A DNA stretch of 64,000 bases from Pirellulaceae bacterium (GCA_026004775.1 BPJU01000009.1:186001-250000); one strand, 5' to 3'; shown: positions 16,557 to 26,476, counted from the first letter of the stretch. Notes: generated by a model from the letters alone, not told the origin. Made by a program: numbers and translations.

Positions 16557-19500
16557 ATGGTCTCCAGGAGCCAGCTCGTGTACGAGACGACGGACGAATC
16601 CGGCCGAACCATCGCCGCACTGCGCTCCCGCTCATTCCTTGCCCTGCTGGTGACGCAGTTCCTTACGGCCCTTAACGACAACATCTTCCGGTGGCTGGCG
16701 ATCGGAATCGGCAAAGACTATGTAGCTCCCGGCGAACAAGGCTGGGTCTTGATGGTGGCTACTATCTGTTTCGTGGTGCCGTACATCGTTCTGGCCGCTC
16801 CGGCGGGTTACCTGGCGGACCGTTTCAGCAAGCGGCAGGTAATCGTCTGGTGCAAAGCGGCCGAAGTGCTGTTGATGGTTCTGGCCGTGGCCACGATTGT
16901 GTTGGGCCAACTGCCGCTGTTGATGGTGGTGCTGTTTGCGATGGGGGCTCAAAGTGCTCTATTTTCTCCGTCCAAACTGGGGGCGATTCCGGAGTTGTTG
17001 CCCGCGGGAGCCATTCCGGCCGCCAACGGCGCTTTTGGCCTGGCAACTTTGCTGGCCGCCATTGCCGGGATGGCCGTGGGGAGTCAATTGAAGGACCAAA
17101 CAGGGGTGGGTGGCCGCGAGGCCTGGTGGATATCGGCGCTGGTGCTGGTGGGTGTGGCCGTTGTGGGATGGGCCGTTAGTCTGGCGATCCAGCGGTTGCC
17201 TGCGGGCGACCCGAAACGCCCCTTTCCTCGCCGCGTGCTCTGCGAAACCGGCAGGCAACTGGTCGCCTTGTGGCAGCACCGCCCCCTGTTCCGTGCCGCC
17301 ATGGGGTTGGTCTTTTTCTGGGCACTCGGCTCGCTTGCCCAACTGAATATCGACCAGTTTGCGGTGGAAGCCGGCGCCGTCACCGAGATGGCCAAGACGC
17401 CTCTGCTGGCGGCGCTCATCGTCGGCGTCGGTGCCGGCAGCGTGCTGGCCGGGTGGCTGGCTCGCGGTTTCGTCCATTTGAATCTGGTGCCCGCCGGTGT
17501 CACCGGGATTGCTCTGAGCGCTTGTACGTTGTTTGCCGTCCGCACGGAGTTTTTCGACCCGCTATTACCCGAGCACCGGCAATTGCTGGGGTTGGCGGCG
17601 GCCTGCCTGTTACTGTTTTCGTTGGGCTGCAGTGCCGGCCTGTTTTCCGTGCCCCTGGACAGCTATCTCCAGCACCGCAGCCCCGTTGCCGTTCGAGGCA
17701 ATATCCTGGCTGCTACCAACCTTCTGATTTTCGCCGGTATTCTCGGCTCGTCGCTGCTGTACTACGGTTTGCGACTGCCGCTGTTGCCTCCAGGACAGTT
17801 GGGCGATCTGCCCAGCGACTGGATCCAGACCGACAACAAGGCCGGTCAGGCAGCGGTAACGCGGGTTGTGGAGGCGTTCCGCAGCCAGCTTCAAGCCGGA
17901 AAAGCGGTCTCTGTGGAAGACTACCTGGTACAGGTGCCCGGTCAAAGGCAGTCGGCCTTTGTTCCCCTGCTGTGGGAAGAGGTGCAGTGGAAACGACGGC
18001 AGGGCCAATTGGCTACTGAAGGCGAGTATGTACGGCGTTTTCCGGAGTTTCGCCGCCAGATCCGTGCTGTGCTGCGTACGGCCAACCCGCGCCCGCTTTG
18101 TTCGGCACGCCTGGTGTTCTTGCTGGCCGGATTCGGCACGGTTCCGGTCGTCCTTTATGTGATGTGGGTGTTGCCCCAGGAATACGGGCGCTTCTTGGCC
18201 TGGCTAGCGCGGTGGTCGATCTATCGGGTGCGCATTAGCGGCAAAGAACGAATTCCCCGTCGAGGTCCGGGACTGCTGGTCAGCAACCATGTGACGTGGA
18301 TCGACGCGGCTCTGTTGCTGCTGCTTACCCCGCGCCGCATCCGCTATGTGGCGTGGGCCGGCAATTTCAGTCCGTTTGTGCTCCGCTGGTTTTCAGAAAT
18401 GGGTGGAGCCATCATGGTTGTGCCGACCAATCCCAAGTCGGTTATCAAGGCGCTGCGCGAGGCTCGGCAGGCGTTGCAAAACGGCGAATTGGTCTGTGTT
18501 TTCCCGGAAGGTGGCATTACCCGTACCGGCCAACTGTTGGGATTTCGCCCCGGAGTCATGAAAATCCTCCAGGATACCGATGCGCCGGTGATACCGGTGT
18601 TTTTGGATGAGCTTTGGGGTAGTATTTTTAGTTTTTCGGGTGGAAAATTCTTCTGGAAGCTTCCGCGGCGGTTTCCCTATCCGGTGTCGATTCACGTGGG
18701 GCAGCCGCTGAGCCGTCCCGCCGACGCTTTTGAAATACGCCAGGCCGTTCAGCAATTGGGTGCCCAAGCCATGGAAAGCCGTGCCAACCGATTCCCGCTG
18801 CCGGCATGCACAGCCTTGCGTGTGACCCGCCGGCGCCTGTTCCAGCGCAAAGTGTATGACTCGACCAGGGCCGCATTGAGCGGCGGGCAACTGGTGATGC
18901 GGGCGCTGATTCTGCGCCGCCTGTTGCGGCGAACGGTTCTGTCGCCAGACGAGCGCTATGTGGGGATTCTGCTGCCGCCGGCGGCTGCCGCCGTCGTCGT
19001 CAACCTGGCCGTGACGCTCGACAAACGCATCGCCTGTAACCTCAATTACTCGGCCTCCTCCGAAGTTATCAATACTTGCATTGCGCAAGCCGGTATACGA
19101 CACGTGCTTACCAGCCGCAGGTTCATGGAAAGAATGAACTTTTCCTTGAACGCCGAATTGGTCTATCTGGAAGATTTTCGTGACCGGGTTACCTTCACCG
19201 ACAAACTATGGGGGGCCGTGGCAGCCTATCTTGCGCCAACCAGCTTGCTTGTCCGCTGGCTTGGCCTGCACCGCGTCGCAGCAGACGATTTGTTGACCGT
19301 AATTTTCACTTCCGGTTCTACGGGTACGCCCAAGGGCGTCATGCTCTCGCACAGCAACGTGGCCCATAACATCGGTGCCGTCGATCAGTTGATTCACTTG
19401 CGCAAGTCCGACGTGGTATTAGGAATTCTGCCGTTCTTCCACTCTTTCGGGTACACAGTCACGCTGTGGACCGTGCTGTGCAATGATGTGGCAGGTGCTT

Positions 19501-20393
19501 ACCATTTCAGTCCCCTGGAAGCCAAACAAATCGGCAGCCTTTGCAAGAAACACCGCGGTACGATTCTGCTGGCGACTCCCACGTTTCTGCGAGGGTTTAT
19601 TCGCCGGGTGGATCCAGACGATTTCAAAACGTTGGATGTGGTGGTAGCTGGCGCAGAAAAGTTACCGCGCGAAGTGGTAGACGCCTTCGAACAGCGATTC
19701 GGGGTGCGCCCGGTAGAGGGTTATGGCACTACAGAACTTTCGCCGTTGGTCTCAGTGAACATACCCCCGAGTCGGGCTTTGTCCGAGATTCAGACCGGTT
19801 TGAAAGAAGGTTCCGTAGGGCGGCCTGTACCGGGAGTGGCCGTCAAAATCGTGCACCCGGAAACGGGCCAGCAGCTCGGGTGCGATCAGGAAGGCCTGTT
19901 GCTGGTACGCGGCCCCAACGTGATGAAAGGCTATCTGGGCCGCCCGGACTTGACCGCCGAAGTATTGCGCGACGGCTGGTATGTGACCGGCGACATGGCC
20001 CGCATCGACGAAGACGGTTTTATTTACATCACAGGAAGGCTCAGTCGTTTCTCGAAAATCGGTGGAGAAATGGTACCGCACGGCCTGGTGGAAGAGCGCA
20101 TCAATCAGTTGCTCGGCCCCACCGAAGACGGCTCGCTACGAGCAGTCGTCACCGCTGTGCCGGATGAAAAACGGGGTGAACGACTGGCTGTGGTTCACTT
20201 GCCCATCGAACGAACACCCGATGAAATCTGTCGAGCACTGATGGAAATGGGGCTACCGAATCTGTACATCCCATCGCCGGACAGCTTCGTACAAGTCGAG
20301 GAGTTGCCTATCCTTGGATCGGGCAAGCTGGATCTAAAACGCCTCCAGCAGATCGCCATCGAACGGCTCGGGGCGAAGCGTCCGCCGGACTAA
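16557..20393 (+). CDS. Fusion of MFS lysophospholipid transporter, acyltransferase and acyl-ACP/CoA synthetase (LplT-Aas type)
   Basis: 1278 residues. Residues ~20-560 form an MFS permease (ALNDNIFRWLAIG; ADRFSKRQ) like LplT. Residues ~565-760 are a PlsC-type acyltransferase with HVTWID (HX4D, H578) and FPEGGITRTG. Residues ~790-1278 are an AMP-binding ligase with FTSGSTGTPKGV (~917) and GYGTTELSP. The fused set would import lysophospholipid, activate a fatty acid and reacylate the lipid at the inner membrane. Residues ~436-506 are an extra soluble segment (EDYLVQVPGQ, WKRRQGQLATEGEYVRRFPEF) inside the MFS part, similar to the region beside planctomycete Ser/Thr kinases. The ribosome site (GGTAGGGA) is modest. 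Confidence 0.93.
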   Translation: MVSRSQLVYETTDESGRTIAALRSRSFLALLVTQFLTALNDNIFRWLAIGIGKDYVAPGEQGWVLMVATICFVVPYIVLAAPAGYLADRFSKRQVIVWCKAAEVLLMVLAVATIVLGQLPLLMVVLFAMGAQSALFSPSKLGAIPELLPAGAIPAANGAFGLATLLAAIAGMAVGSQLKDQTGVGGREAWWISALVLVGVAVVGWAVSLAIQRLPAGDPKRPFPRRVLCETGRQLVALWQHRPLFRAAMGLVFFWALGSLAQLNIDQFAVEAGAVTEMAKTPLLAALIVGVGAGSVLAGWLARGFVHLNLVPAGVTGIALSACTLFAVRTEFFDPLLPEHRQLLGLAAACLLLFSLGCSAGLFSVPLDSYLQHRSPVAVRGNILAATNLLIFAGILGSSLLYYGLRLPLLPPGQLGDLPSDWIQTDNKAGQAAVTRVVEAFRSQLQAGKAVSVEDYLVQVPGQRQSAFVPLLWEEVQWKRRQGQLATEGEYVRRFPEFRRQIRAVLRTANPRPLCSARLVFLLAGFGTVPVVLYVMWVLPQEYGRFLAWLARWSIYRVRISGKERIPRRGPGLLVSNHVTWIDAALLLLLTPRRIRYVAWAGNFSPFVLRWFSEMGGAIMVVPTNPKSVIKALREARQALQNGELVCVFPEGGITRTGQLLGFRPGVMKILQDTDAPVIPVFLDELWGSIFSFSGGKFFWKLPRRFPYPVSIHVGQPLSRPADAFEIRQAVQQLGAQAMESRANRFPLPACTALRVTRRRLFQRKVYDSTRAALSGGQLVMRALILRRLLRRTVLSPDERYVGILLPPAAAAVVVNLAVTLDKRIACNLNYSASSEVINTCIAQAGIRHVLTSRRFMERMNFSLNAELVYLEDFRDRVTFTDKLWGAVAAYLAPTSLLVRWLGLHRVAADDLLTVIFTSGSTGTPKGVMLSHSNVAHNIGAVDQLIHLRKSDVVLGILPFFHSFGYTVTLWTVLCNDVAGAYHFSPLEAKQIGSLCKKHRGTILLATPTFLRGFIRRVDPDDFKTLDVVVAGAEKLPREVVDAFEQRFGVRPVEGYGTTELSPLVSVNIPPSRALSEIQTGLKEGSVGRPVPGVAVKIVHPETGQQLGCDQEGLLLVRGPNVMKGYLGRPDLTAEVLRDGWYVTGDMARIDEDGFIYITGRLSRFSKIGGEMVPHGLVEERINQLLGPTEDGSLRAVVTAVPDEKRGERLAVVHLPIERTPDEICRALMEMGLPNLYIPSPDSFVQVEELPILGSGKLDLKRLQQIAIERLGAKRPPD

Positions 20394-20395
20394 CT

Positions 20396-20457
20396 GCCTA
20401 TCCGAAAACCGCCCTTGGTCCTGTTATACACAGTGTGCGAATGGTTTTCGGATAGGC
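20396..20457 (+). repeat. MITE-like inverted-repeat element E, copy 2
   Basis: 62 bases. It begins two bases after the fusion gene's stop codon, bounded by GCCTATCCGAAAACC and GGTTTTCGGATAGGC. Its centre (TATACACAGTGTG) differs from the other two copies. It could also act as a hairpin between the convergent fusion and argJ transcripts. Confidence 0.85.
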
Positions 20458-20511
20458 TCTATATGGTTTGAGCCCCAGCAGCTACTCGATGCAGCAGCTT
20501 CACCCGCGATT

Positions 20512-21711
20512 TCACGTTCGGTAATCGGCATTGAAACGGACGTAATCGACCGTAAGATCGCTCGTCCAAAACGTGATCTCGGAATGGCCCTCGGAAAGAC
20601 TCAACTCGATAATCGTCTTGCGGTTGTTGCGGATCGAGTCCGAAGCGGCTTGTGCATCGAAGGCGGCGGGTTGACCATTCTGGAACATGGTGATTCCATT
20701 GACTGCCACCGTCACCTTGTCAGGGTTGAATGGGATGCCGGCATATCCAGCAGCCGAGAGGATTCTTCCCCAGAATGGTCCTCCTCCGGCGATGGCACAT
20801 TTTACGAGTGGGCTGTTGGCGATCGACCGGGCGATGGCGCGGGCTTCGGAGCGCGACCGACAACCGCGCACGTGGATTTCAATCAAATGCGACGCCCCTT
20901 CGCCATCGTCCGGGATCATGCAAGCAAGCTCGATACATAATTGCGTAAGGCACGACGTGAACTGTTGGCAGTCCTCATCGGACAGCGATTCTCTGCCCGC
21001 CGGAGCGCTCGATAACAACAGCACCGTGTCGTTGGTGCTCATGTGACCTTCAACACTGATACAGTTGAAGCTTGCGTCCACGGCCTGTTGCAGCGACTGT
21101 TGCGCTTGAGGCGGATCGAGCACGGCGTCCGTCATGATGACGGCCAGCATGGTGGCCATATGAGGGCCGATCATGCCGGCACCTTTGGCAAATCCGACCA
21201 ACTGGACGATGCGGCTTCCCAGCAGCAGATGCTGGCAAGCGATTTTTTCGCTGCGGTCGGTGGTGAGGATCCCGCGGGCAGCCCGCAAAAAAACCTCGGT
21301 GTCCTCGCCCAACGAATCGGCCGCCAAACGTATGCCCCGCCGGATCTTCTCCATGGGCAGCGGATCACCGATCATGCCGGTCGACATCACCAGAACCTGG
21401 TCGGGTTCCGCGCCGATTGCCTCGGCTGTCAGCCGCGCCATCTCCACGGTGTCCTGCCAGCCCTGTGGTCCCGTGCAGGCATTGGCGTTGCCCGAATTGG
21501 CTACCACCGCGCGAATCCGGTCCGACGGCGTAAGCCGCCGGTCCCATTCCACCGGAGCGGCCCTTACGACGTTTTGAGTATACACGCCCGCAGCCACGCA
21601 AGGCTTGTCGGCGACTATCAGCGTAAGATCCTCGACCCCCGGCTTCTGCTTGATCCCACAGGAAACCCCTGTCAATCGAAAACCGGCTGGCGGGCGAAGA
21701 TGCTGCTGCAT
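20512..21711 (-). CDS. argJ: Bifunctional glutamate N-acetyltransferase / amino-acid acetyltransferase ArgJ
   Basis: 399 residues. It recycles acetyl from N-acetylornithine to glutamate in arginine synthesis, and bifunctional forms also use acetyl-CoA. The self-cleavage site lies in KGAGMIGPHMATML, with the nucleophile Thr at residue 187 directly after Ala186. Supporting motifs are NSGNANACTG, STGMIGDPLPM and GGGPFWGRILSAAGYAG, with the expected C-terminal end. The gene follows argC on the same strand after 39 bases, so the two are probably one transcript. argB, argD and argF are not in the window. Confidence 0.97.
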   Translation of the reverse strand: MQQHLRPPAGFRLTGVSCGIKQKPGVEDLTLIVADKPCVAAGVYTQNVVRAAPVEWDRRLTPSDRIRAVVANSGNANACTGPQGWQDTVEMARLTAEAIGAEPDQVLVMSTGMIGDPLPMEKIRRGIRLAADSLGEDTEVFLRAARGILTTDRSEKIACQHLLLGSRIVQLVGFAKGAGMIGPHMATMLAVIMTDAVLDPPQAQQSLQQAVDASFNCISVEGHMSTNDTVLLLSSAPAGRESLSDEDCQQFTSCLTQLCIELACMIPDDGEGASHLIEIHVRGCRSRSEARAIARSIANSPLVKCAIAGGGPFWGRILSAAGYAGIPFNPDKVTVAVNGITMFQNGQPAAFDAQAASDSIRNNRKTIIELSLSEGHSEITFWTSDLTVDYVRFNADYRT

Positions 21712-21750
21712 GGTTTCTCACTCCTCGCAACCCTGCCCCATATACCCAAT

Positions 21751-22761
21751 CTATAGCAGCCCGGCCGTCTCCGACAGGCCGAACATAATATTCATATTTT
21801 GGACTGCCGCGCCCGATGCGCCTTTTATGAGATTGTCCAAACAACTTATTATCACTATCCGCTTGCCACTCCGTCGAACTGTAATATCACAATAATTGGT
21901 ATGTGTCACATGTTTTGTTGCTGGCAAATGATCTACGATCCGCACAAATGGTTTGTTATTGTAGAATCCTCGCAGTGCTTCAAGGATTTTTTCCGGGGAA
22001 TCGTTGGAGGTCGGCCGAGCGTATATAGTAGTGAGAATCCCTCGGTCCATGGGTATCAGATGAGGTGTAAAGATTAACTCGACCTCTGTGCCACTTGCCA
22101 GCGATGCAATTTGTGCCATTTCCGGCGCATGCCGGTGGTGCCCCACGCCGTAAGCCGCAACACTTTCATTGCATTCCGGGAAATGGGTCGTCAGGGAGGG
22201 AGTGCGGCCGGCCCCCGAAACGCCGCTCTTGGAATCGACTACAAGGTCCACCGGTTCAATCAATCCCAGCTTCACCAGCGCGGCGATAGGAAGAATCGCC
22301 GAGGTGGGATAGCATCCCGGGTTGGCCACCAGATCGGCGGTGCGGATTTCGTCGGCAAACAGTTCGGGTAGCCCATACGGAACCTTGCCCAACCGCTCAA
22401 TGTCCGCATGATGGTCCCCATACCATTTTCGATAGGTCTCCCCATCACGGAGGCGATAGTCGGCACTCAGGTCGATAACTTTGCAACCAAGTTCCACCAG
22501 CGGGCGCACCGCTGCGGACGATGCTCCGTGCGGCAAGCAGCTAAACACGACGTCACACTCGTCAGCCAGCACATCCGCCGTAGCTTCTTCGAGCACCAGA
22601 TTCAGACGGCCCGATAGTTGAGGGTGCACGGAGGCAATGTGCGGCCGCCCCTCCTGACGACTCGTAAGACGCACAATCTCGGCCTCTGGATGCCGCAAGA
22701 GAAGCTTGATCAGCTCCAGCCCGGTATAGCCCGTAGCTCCTAAAATCCCCACGCGTATCAT
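21751..22761 (-). CDS. argC: N-acetyl-gamma-glutamyl-phosphate reductase
   Basis: 336 residues; NADPH-dependent third step of arginine synthesis. The N-terminal VGILGATGYTGLEL binds the nucleotide. The catalytic Cys150 sits in VANPGCYPTSAI and the substrate-binding His region is GHHRHAPE; PHLIPMDRGILTT is also typical. The ATG at 22759-22761 overlaps the stop of the upstream hydrolase gene (ATGA), so translation is probably coupled; the longer frame to 22788 would overlap it by 31 bases and is not needed. Confidence 0.97.
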   Translation of the reverse strand: MIRVGILGATGYTGLELIKLLLRHPEAEIVRLTSRQEGRPHIASVHPQLSGRLNLVLEEATADVLADECDVVFSCLPHGASSAAVRPLVELGCKVIDLSADYRLRDGETYRKWYGDHHADIERLGKVPYGLPELFADEIRTADLVANPGCYPTSAILPIAALVKLGLIEPVDLVVDSKSGVSGAGRTPSLTTHFPECNESVAAYGVGHHRHAPEMAQIASLASGTEVELIFTPHLIPMDRGILTTIYARPTSNDSPEKILEALRGFYNNKPFVRIVDHLPATKHVTHTNYCDITVRRSGKRIVIISCLDNLIKGASGAAVQNMNIMFGLSETAGLL

Positions 22762-23954
22762 CTGCCTTCGGACTCCTTGACCTCGCACAGTGCTTTGGCA
22801 AGAAACCGATAAGCCCGGTCGCGCATCGCCGGCGGGAAATCATGGTCGCAATCCGGATGCTCGCACTCTAAATGGTCGCCTGCGCCCAAAAGCTGATAAA
22901 CAGGGCGTGCTGCCTGCACGATGCGGTCCACGCTGTCGGCCCGGAAGTTGTGGTCATGCAGCGGAGCAATAAGCAGCAGCCGGCGTGGCGCGATGGCCGC
23001 TACTACTTCATGAAAGTCGAACGGAATCTCCTCCAACCGCTCGCGGTACTGCGCCATCCGAGGCATATACCGAGTCTGGGCCCACCCTTGCTCAGGTAAC
23101 CACCGCATCGGATCGCCGCCGTAGTAGTCCAAGAACGAGTCCAAGCCGCAGCTACTGACCGTAGCCACGATCCGCGTATCAAAAGCCGCTGTGAATACCG
23201 CATTGTGGCCTCCCAGCGAATGGCCGATCGCACCGAAACCTCCCTGCTTGACATACGGCAACGATTCCAGCAGATCCAAGCCCCGCATGTTGTCCCAGAT
23301 CGCCTTCAAGGTGCCACTTTCCCAGCCAAGCTCCCGAATGTCGGGCTGATAATCAGCAAGCAGCGGGTAGCTCGGCGCCAATACCACAAAACCTCTCTCG
23401 GCCAACTCGCTGGCATACTGGCGATTGGGCCGCCCGCCTAAACCCACCACCACCCGATGGCCGATCTGGTGGTCGGTGGGGTGAAGAGCCAGCACGGCCG
23501 GGGCTTTTCGTTGCGGCCCTTCCAACACCGGTTTGGGAACCAACAGAAAGGCGGGGACGCGGCTACCCGGTTCGGACTGATACGAAATCAACCTTCGTAC
23601 GTATTGCCCGCAGTCCTCTTCTTCGTGTACGGCTATGTCCAGAGGACACCGTTTCTCCTCCCCCACAGGTAACTGGCCCATTATTGACTGCATCGCCAGC
23701 AGAATCTGGTTTCGGCGCAAGGGCCATTCTTTGGCACTCGCGATGGAGCGCGCCTGCCCTTTGTCATCCAGATACACCAACAATTGATCGCGCGGCAGCC
23801 GGCGCACCGGCAAAGGTTGCGCATCGGAGTTTTCGGGCTGAGCACCGCGACACGCTGTCTCCCGGCGGTCGGACTGCCCCACTCCGGTCAGCGCCACGAT
23901 CACCAGTCCGAACATTGCGCGCCGCCAGGGCTCGACGTGCGTTAGCGGCAACAT
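22758..23954 (-). CDS. Exported alpha/beta hydrolase
   Basis: 398 residues. An N-terminal hydrophobic segment (MFGLVIVALTGVG) probably exports it. The nucleophile elbow is GHSLGGHN; an acidic residue follows LLLIAPLHDHNF and the catalytic His may be in PDCDHDFPPAMR. Around residue 150 PAFLLVPKP and ALHPTDHQIG match the acetyl-xylan-esterase/dienelactone-hydrolase-like group common in planctomycetes. The substrate is unknown; a sugar ester is plausible. It overlaps argC by ATGA, so a secreted hydrolase is translationally coupled to arginine synthesis, which is odd. First gene of the three-gene unit. Confidence 0.85.
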   Translation of the reverse strand: MLPLTHVEPWRRAMFGLVIVALTGVGQSDRRETACRGAQPENSDAQPLPVRRLPRDQLLVYLDDKGQARSIASAKEWPLRRNQILLAMQSIMGQLPVGEEKRCPLDIAVHEEEDCGQYVRRLISYQSEPGSRVPAFLLVPKPVLEGPQRKAPAVLALHPTDHQIGHRVVVGLGGRPNRQYASELAERGFVVLAPSYPLLADYQPDIRELGWESGTLKAIWDNMRGLDLLESLPYVKQGGFGAIGHSLGGHNAVFTAAFDTRIVATVSSCGLDSFLDYYGGDPMRWLPEQGWAQTRYMPRMAQYRERLEEIPFDFHEVVAAIAPRRLLLIAPLHDHNFRADSVDRIVQAARPVYQLLGAGDHLECEHPDCDHDFPPAMRDRAYRFLAKALCEVKESEGR

Positions 23955-24021
23955 GCCGTTTTACTCCTGAAGGTCATGTACCATAAAGGGAAGTGTTGAT
24001 ATCCGAAGGTTCGCATTCGGC

Positions 24022-25389
24022 CTATCCTGCACTGCGTTTACCGCTGGAAGGCAGGTTTCGTGCTGCGTCCAGCATTAGTTGTAACACATTTTCGGCCGAG
24101 TGGTGTTTTCGCCATCCGACTGCGAATTCGGCCGCTGATTCTCGATAGTGCCGGTAGTGATGTACGATGTGCACGATCGCCGCAGCGAAACTACCGGCGT
24201 GTGTCGCCACCGCACCGACTCGCCCTGGTTCTTTGCGGGTGCTGTGACGCCAACTGGCGGATCCGCACGTCTCGTCGAAAACCGCCGCCCCGGCCGGCAC
24301 GATTTGTTCGGCCAGCCACGTACCGGCCGGCACCACCACCGGCACTCCCGCCGCCAACATTTCCACAAGAACCCCACTACAGCGCCGGCGATACGTGTGC
24401 GGATCGTACATGAAAAGCCCGATGTCAGTCGTGGCAATCAAACGCGCGTACTCTGGTCCGGAAAGTGGATGGGGCACAAAACGAATGGCTGTCGGGTGGT
24501 GCAAGACGGAGCGGGGAAGCGAGCGGAACTTGCGCCGCGCTCCTTGCAAGTACAACTGGATCGTTCCCTCGGCAAGCGGCTCCCGGAGCAGCTCGACCAG
24601 TTGGGCTAACTCTGCTCGCCCTTTGTCACGACGAGCGTGGCCGGCGCAGGTGATACGCAATGGCAAATGGCCAGGCCATCGTGGAGCCGGCACCACACGC
24701 ACGGGATAGGGCAGCTCACGGAATGTGACAACGCCCAGCGAGTTATACCTTTCGGCCATGCTGCGCGTGGGGCAAAAGAAAAGCATGCGATAGCACATCC
24801 CCTGGCGAATCGCATGACGAAACCACTCCCGAACCGCCGGGTCGATGACGTTCGCGCCTCCCGGTGTCGGACCGCGCAGCGAAGTTGTTCTTGCTTCCGG
24901 CAATTCGAAGTGGAACTGCAAATACCAGGTCGCTTCCGATGCAATGCCGGCGGCCCACACACGAGCAAGTCCGTCCAGTTCCGCCACCGATAAAGTCGGG
25001 AAAAAGATGTGATCTTGGCCGGACACCTCGATGCCCGCCAGCAGGTCCGTGACCTCTCGAGCAAATTCGCGGGCATACGCCTCTTTCTGCCTCGGGTGGC
25101 CTGCCCGCCAGCCAAATAAGCTCACCAGCGTGGCCCAAGCATTCTTTTGGGCGGACGTCGCGCGTCCGAGGCTCGCGTCCACCTCATACGTCGTATGGCG
25201 AAATGTAGGGCGGATCGTGGCCGGCACCTCGCCCCACGATTCGGTCTTCATCCGCAGGTTACCGGCGACAAGCACTTCGAATCCCGCGTCACCAGCCGCC
25301 CGCGCCATATGAAGCGCATACTCATAATGGTGATTGCCCGGCCCCGTCAGTGACCGCTCGACCAGGATCCAGCGTGGCGTCCGATCCAC
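24022..25389 (-). CDS. Glycosyltransferase, GT4-like
   Basis: 455 residues with a GT-B layout. The N-terminal half starts WILVERSLTGPGNHHYEYALHMARAAGDAGFEVLVAGN, a Rossmann-type acceptor domain. The C-terminal half has LRITCAGHARRDKGRAELAQLVELL, IQLYLQGARRK and YARLIATTDIGLFMYDPHTYRRRCSGVLVEMLAAGVPVVVPAGTWLAE, the E-x7-E-like nucleotide-sugar site of GT4 enzymes. It probably adds a sugar to a cell-surface glycan or glycolipid in the cytoplasm. It is monocistronic, transcribed away from the hydrolase-arg operon end. Confidence 0.82.
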   Translation of the reverse strand: MDRTPRWILVERSLTGPGNHHYEYALHMARAAGDAGFEVLVAGNLRMKTESWGEVPATIRPTFRHTTYEVDASLGRATSAQKNAWATLVSLFGWRAGHPRQKEAYAREFAREVTDLLAGIEVSGQDHIFFPTLSVAELDGLARVWAAGIASEATWYLQFHFELPEARTTSLRGPTPGGANVIDPAVREWFRHAIRQGMCYRMLFFCPTRSMAERYNSLGVVTFRELPYPVRVVPAPRWPGHLPLRITCAGHARRDKGRAELAQLVELLREPLAEGTIQLYLQGARRKFRSLPRSVLHHPTAIRFVPHPLSGPEYARLIATTDIGLFMYDPHTYRRRCSGVLVEMLAAGVPVVVPAGTWLAEQIVPAGAAVFDETCGSASWRHSTRKEPGRVGAVATHAGSFAAAIVHIVHHYRHYRESAAEFAVGWRKHHSAENVLQLMLDAARNLPSSGKRSAG

Positions 25390-25555
25390 GGAACTTCTCC
25401 TAACAAAAGTCGCGCGATCAGTCAGCCCTCACCCAGCATCCCATGCAGGCCACTTGTCCCGTTAGCCGGTAGTTCGATCTATGCCATTCGGGGGGGCGCT
25501 ATTTGGACACGTATGCGAGCAGGGATGATTGGTATTACCACAATTCATCCGTGGT

Positions 25556-26476
25556 TTATTGGCCTTGGCCATTCGACGCCGGCGACGCATCTTCGTGTTT
25601 CAGGTGTTTGGCAAAAAACCTGTCCATGGCAGAAGTAACGTCGGTGCCGGAAAACGCAGGGCCACCGTGCCCCGCCCCTTTCAGGATCACCAGCGTCACT
25701 TCCACGCCGGCTTTTTTCAAGGTGTCAGCCAATAATTCGCTTTGCTCAAGCGGCACCAATGGATCTTGATCACCGTGCAGGATTAAAAACGGAGGATCAT
25801 CCGGCGTAACAAACGAAACGGGGCTGGCCTGTCGAGCCAGTTCTACTTTTTCCGCAGGTGGGCCACCCAGGAGCCGAGCGATGGCCGAGTCCGCGGTGGC
25901 GTTTCGCGGAGCGAGGCGGGCCAGGTCGGATGGGCCGAACAGATCGACGACGCATTGGACTCGAGCCGAAAGCGATGTGTGGTCGCCGATCGCATCCCAG
26001 GGGGGATTTTCCGGGGCCGTACCGAGCAGGGCCACCAGGTGCCCGCCGGCCGAGGCGCCACATACCCCGATGCGGTTTTCGTCCAGGCCGTACTCTTTGG
26101 CGTGGGCTCGCAACCATCGGATGGCGGCTTGACAATCCTGAATTTGTGCCGGAAACGGAGCGTGCTGGCTGAGACGGTAGTTGACGCTGGCCAAGGCGTA
26201 ACCCTGCCGCGTGTAGCGCATGACCGGCGGGTTCTCCTTGCTGCCGGCTCGCCACGCCCCTCCATGGATCCACACGATCACGGGCATTGGGTCTTTTGCC
26301 GACTGCGGTACGTACAAGTCCAGCCGCTGCCGCTCGTGCCCTTCCGGAACGTAACCAATGTCCTTGAACACGCGGACGTCTTGCCGCGCAGCCCCATCTT
26401 GAGCCCAAGCCTTCCAGTTCCATCCAACGAGCACAACCAGAACCAGCAGACCGGCGCGGCCAACAGACCAACTCAT
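25556..26476 (-). CDS. Exported esterase/lipase of the BD-FAE / HSL-like alpha/beta hydrolase type
   Basis: 306 residues with a signal peptide (GRAGLLVLVVLVGWNWKAWAQ). The oxyanion HGGAW, nucleophile GASAGGH, acid in HGDQDPLVP and histidine in GAGHGGPAF form a complete catalytic set. The family includes bifunctional feruloyl/acetyl-xylan esterases and kynurenine formamidases, so deacylation of plant polysaccharide in the periplasm is a reasonable guess. Start ATG 26476 follows GGAAAGG with good spacing; the frame extends to 26506. Confidence 0.9.
   Translation of the reverse strand: MSWSVGRAGLLVLVVLVGWNWKAWAQDGAARQDVRVFKDIGYVPEGHERQRLDLYVPQSAKDPMPVIVWIHGGAWRAGSKENPPVMRYTRQGYALASVNYRLSQHAPFPAQIQDCQAAIRWLRAHAKEYGLDENRIGVCGASAGGHLVALLGTAPENPPWDAIGDHTSLSARVQCVVDLFGPSDLARLAPRNATADSAIARLLGGPPAEKVELARQASPVSFVTPDDPPFLILHGDQDPLVPLEQSELLADTLKKAGVEVTLVILKGAGHGGPAFSGTDVTSAMDRFFAKHLKHEDASPASNGQGQ

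Noticed and set aside
15913-16635. 240-residue minus-strand protein
   Set aside because: Only the last 97 codons look coding and they have their own ATG and ribosome site at 16206; the rest is low-quality sequence overlapping an upstream region.
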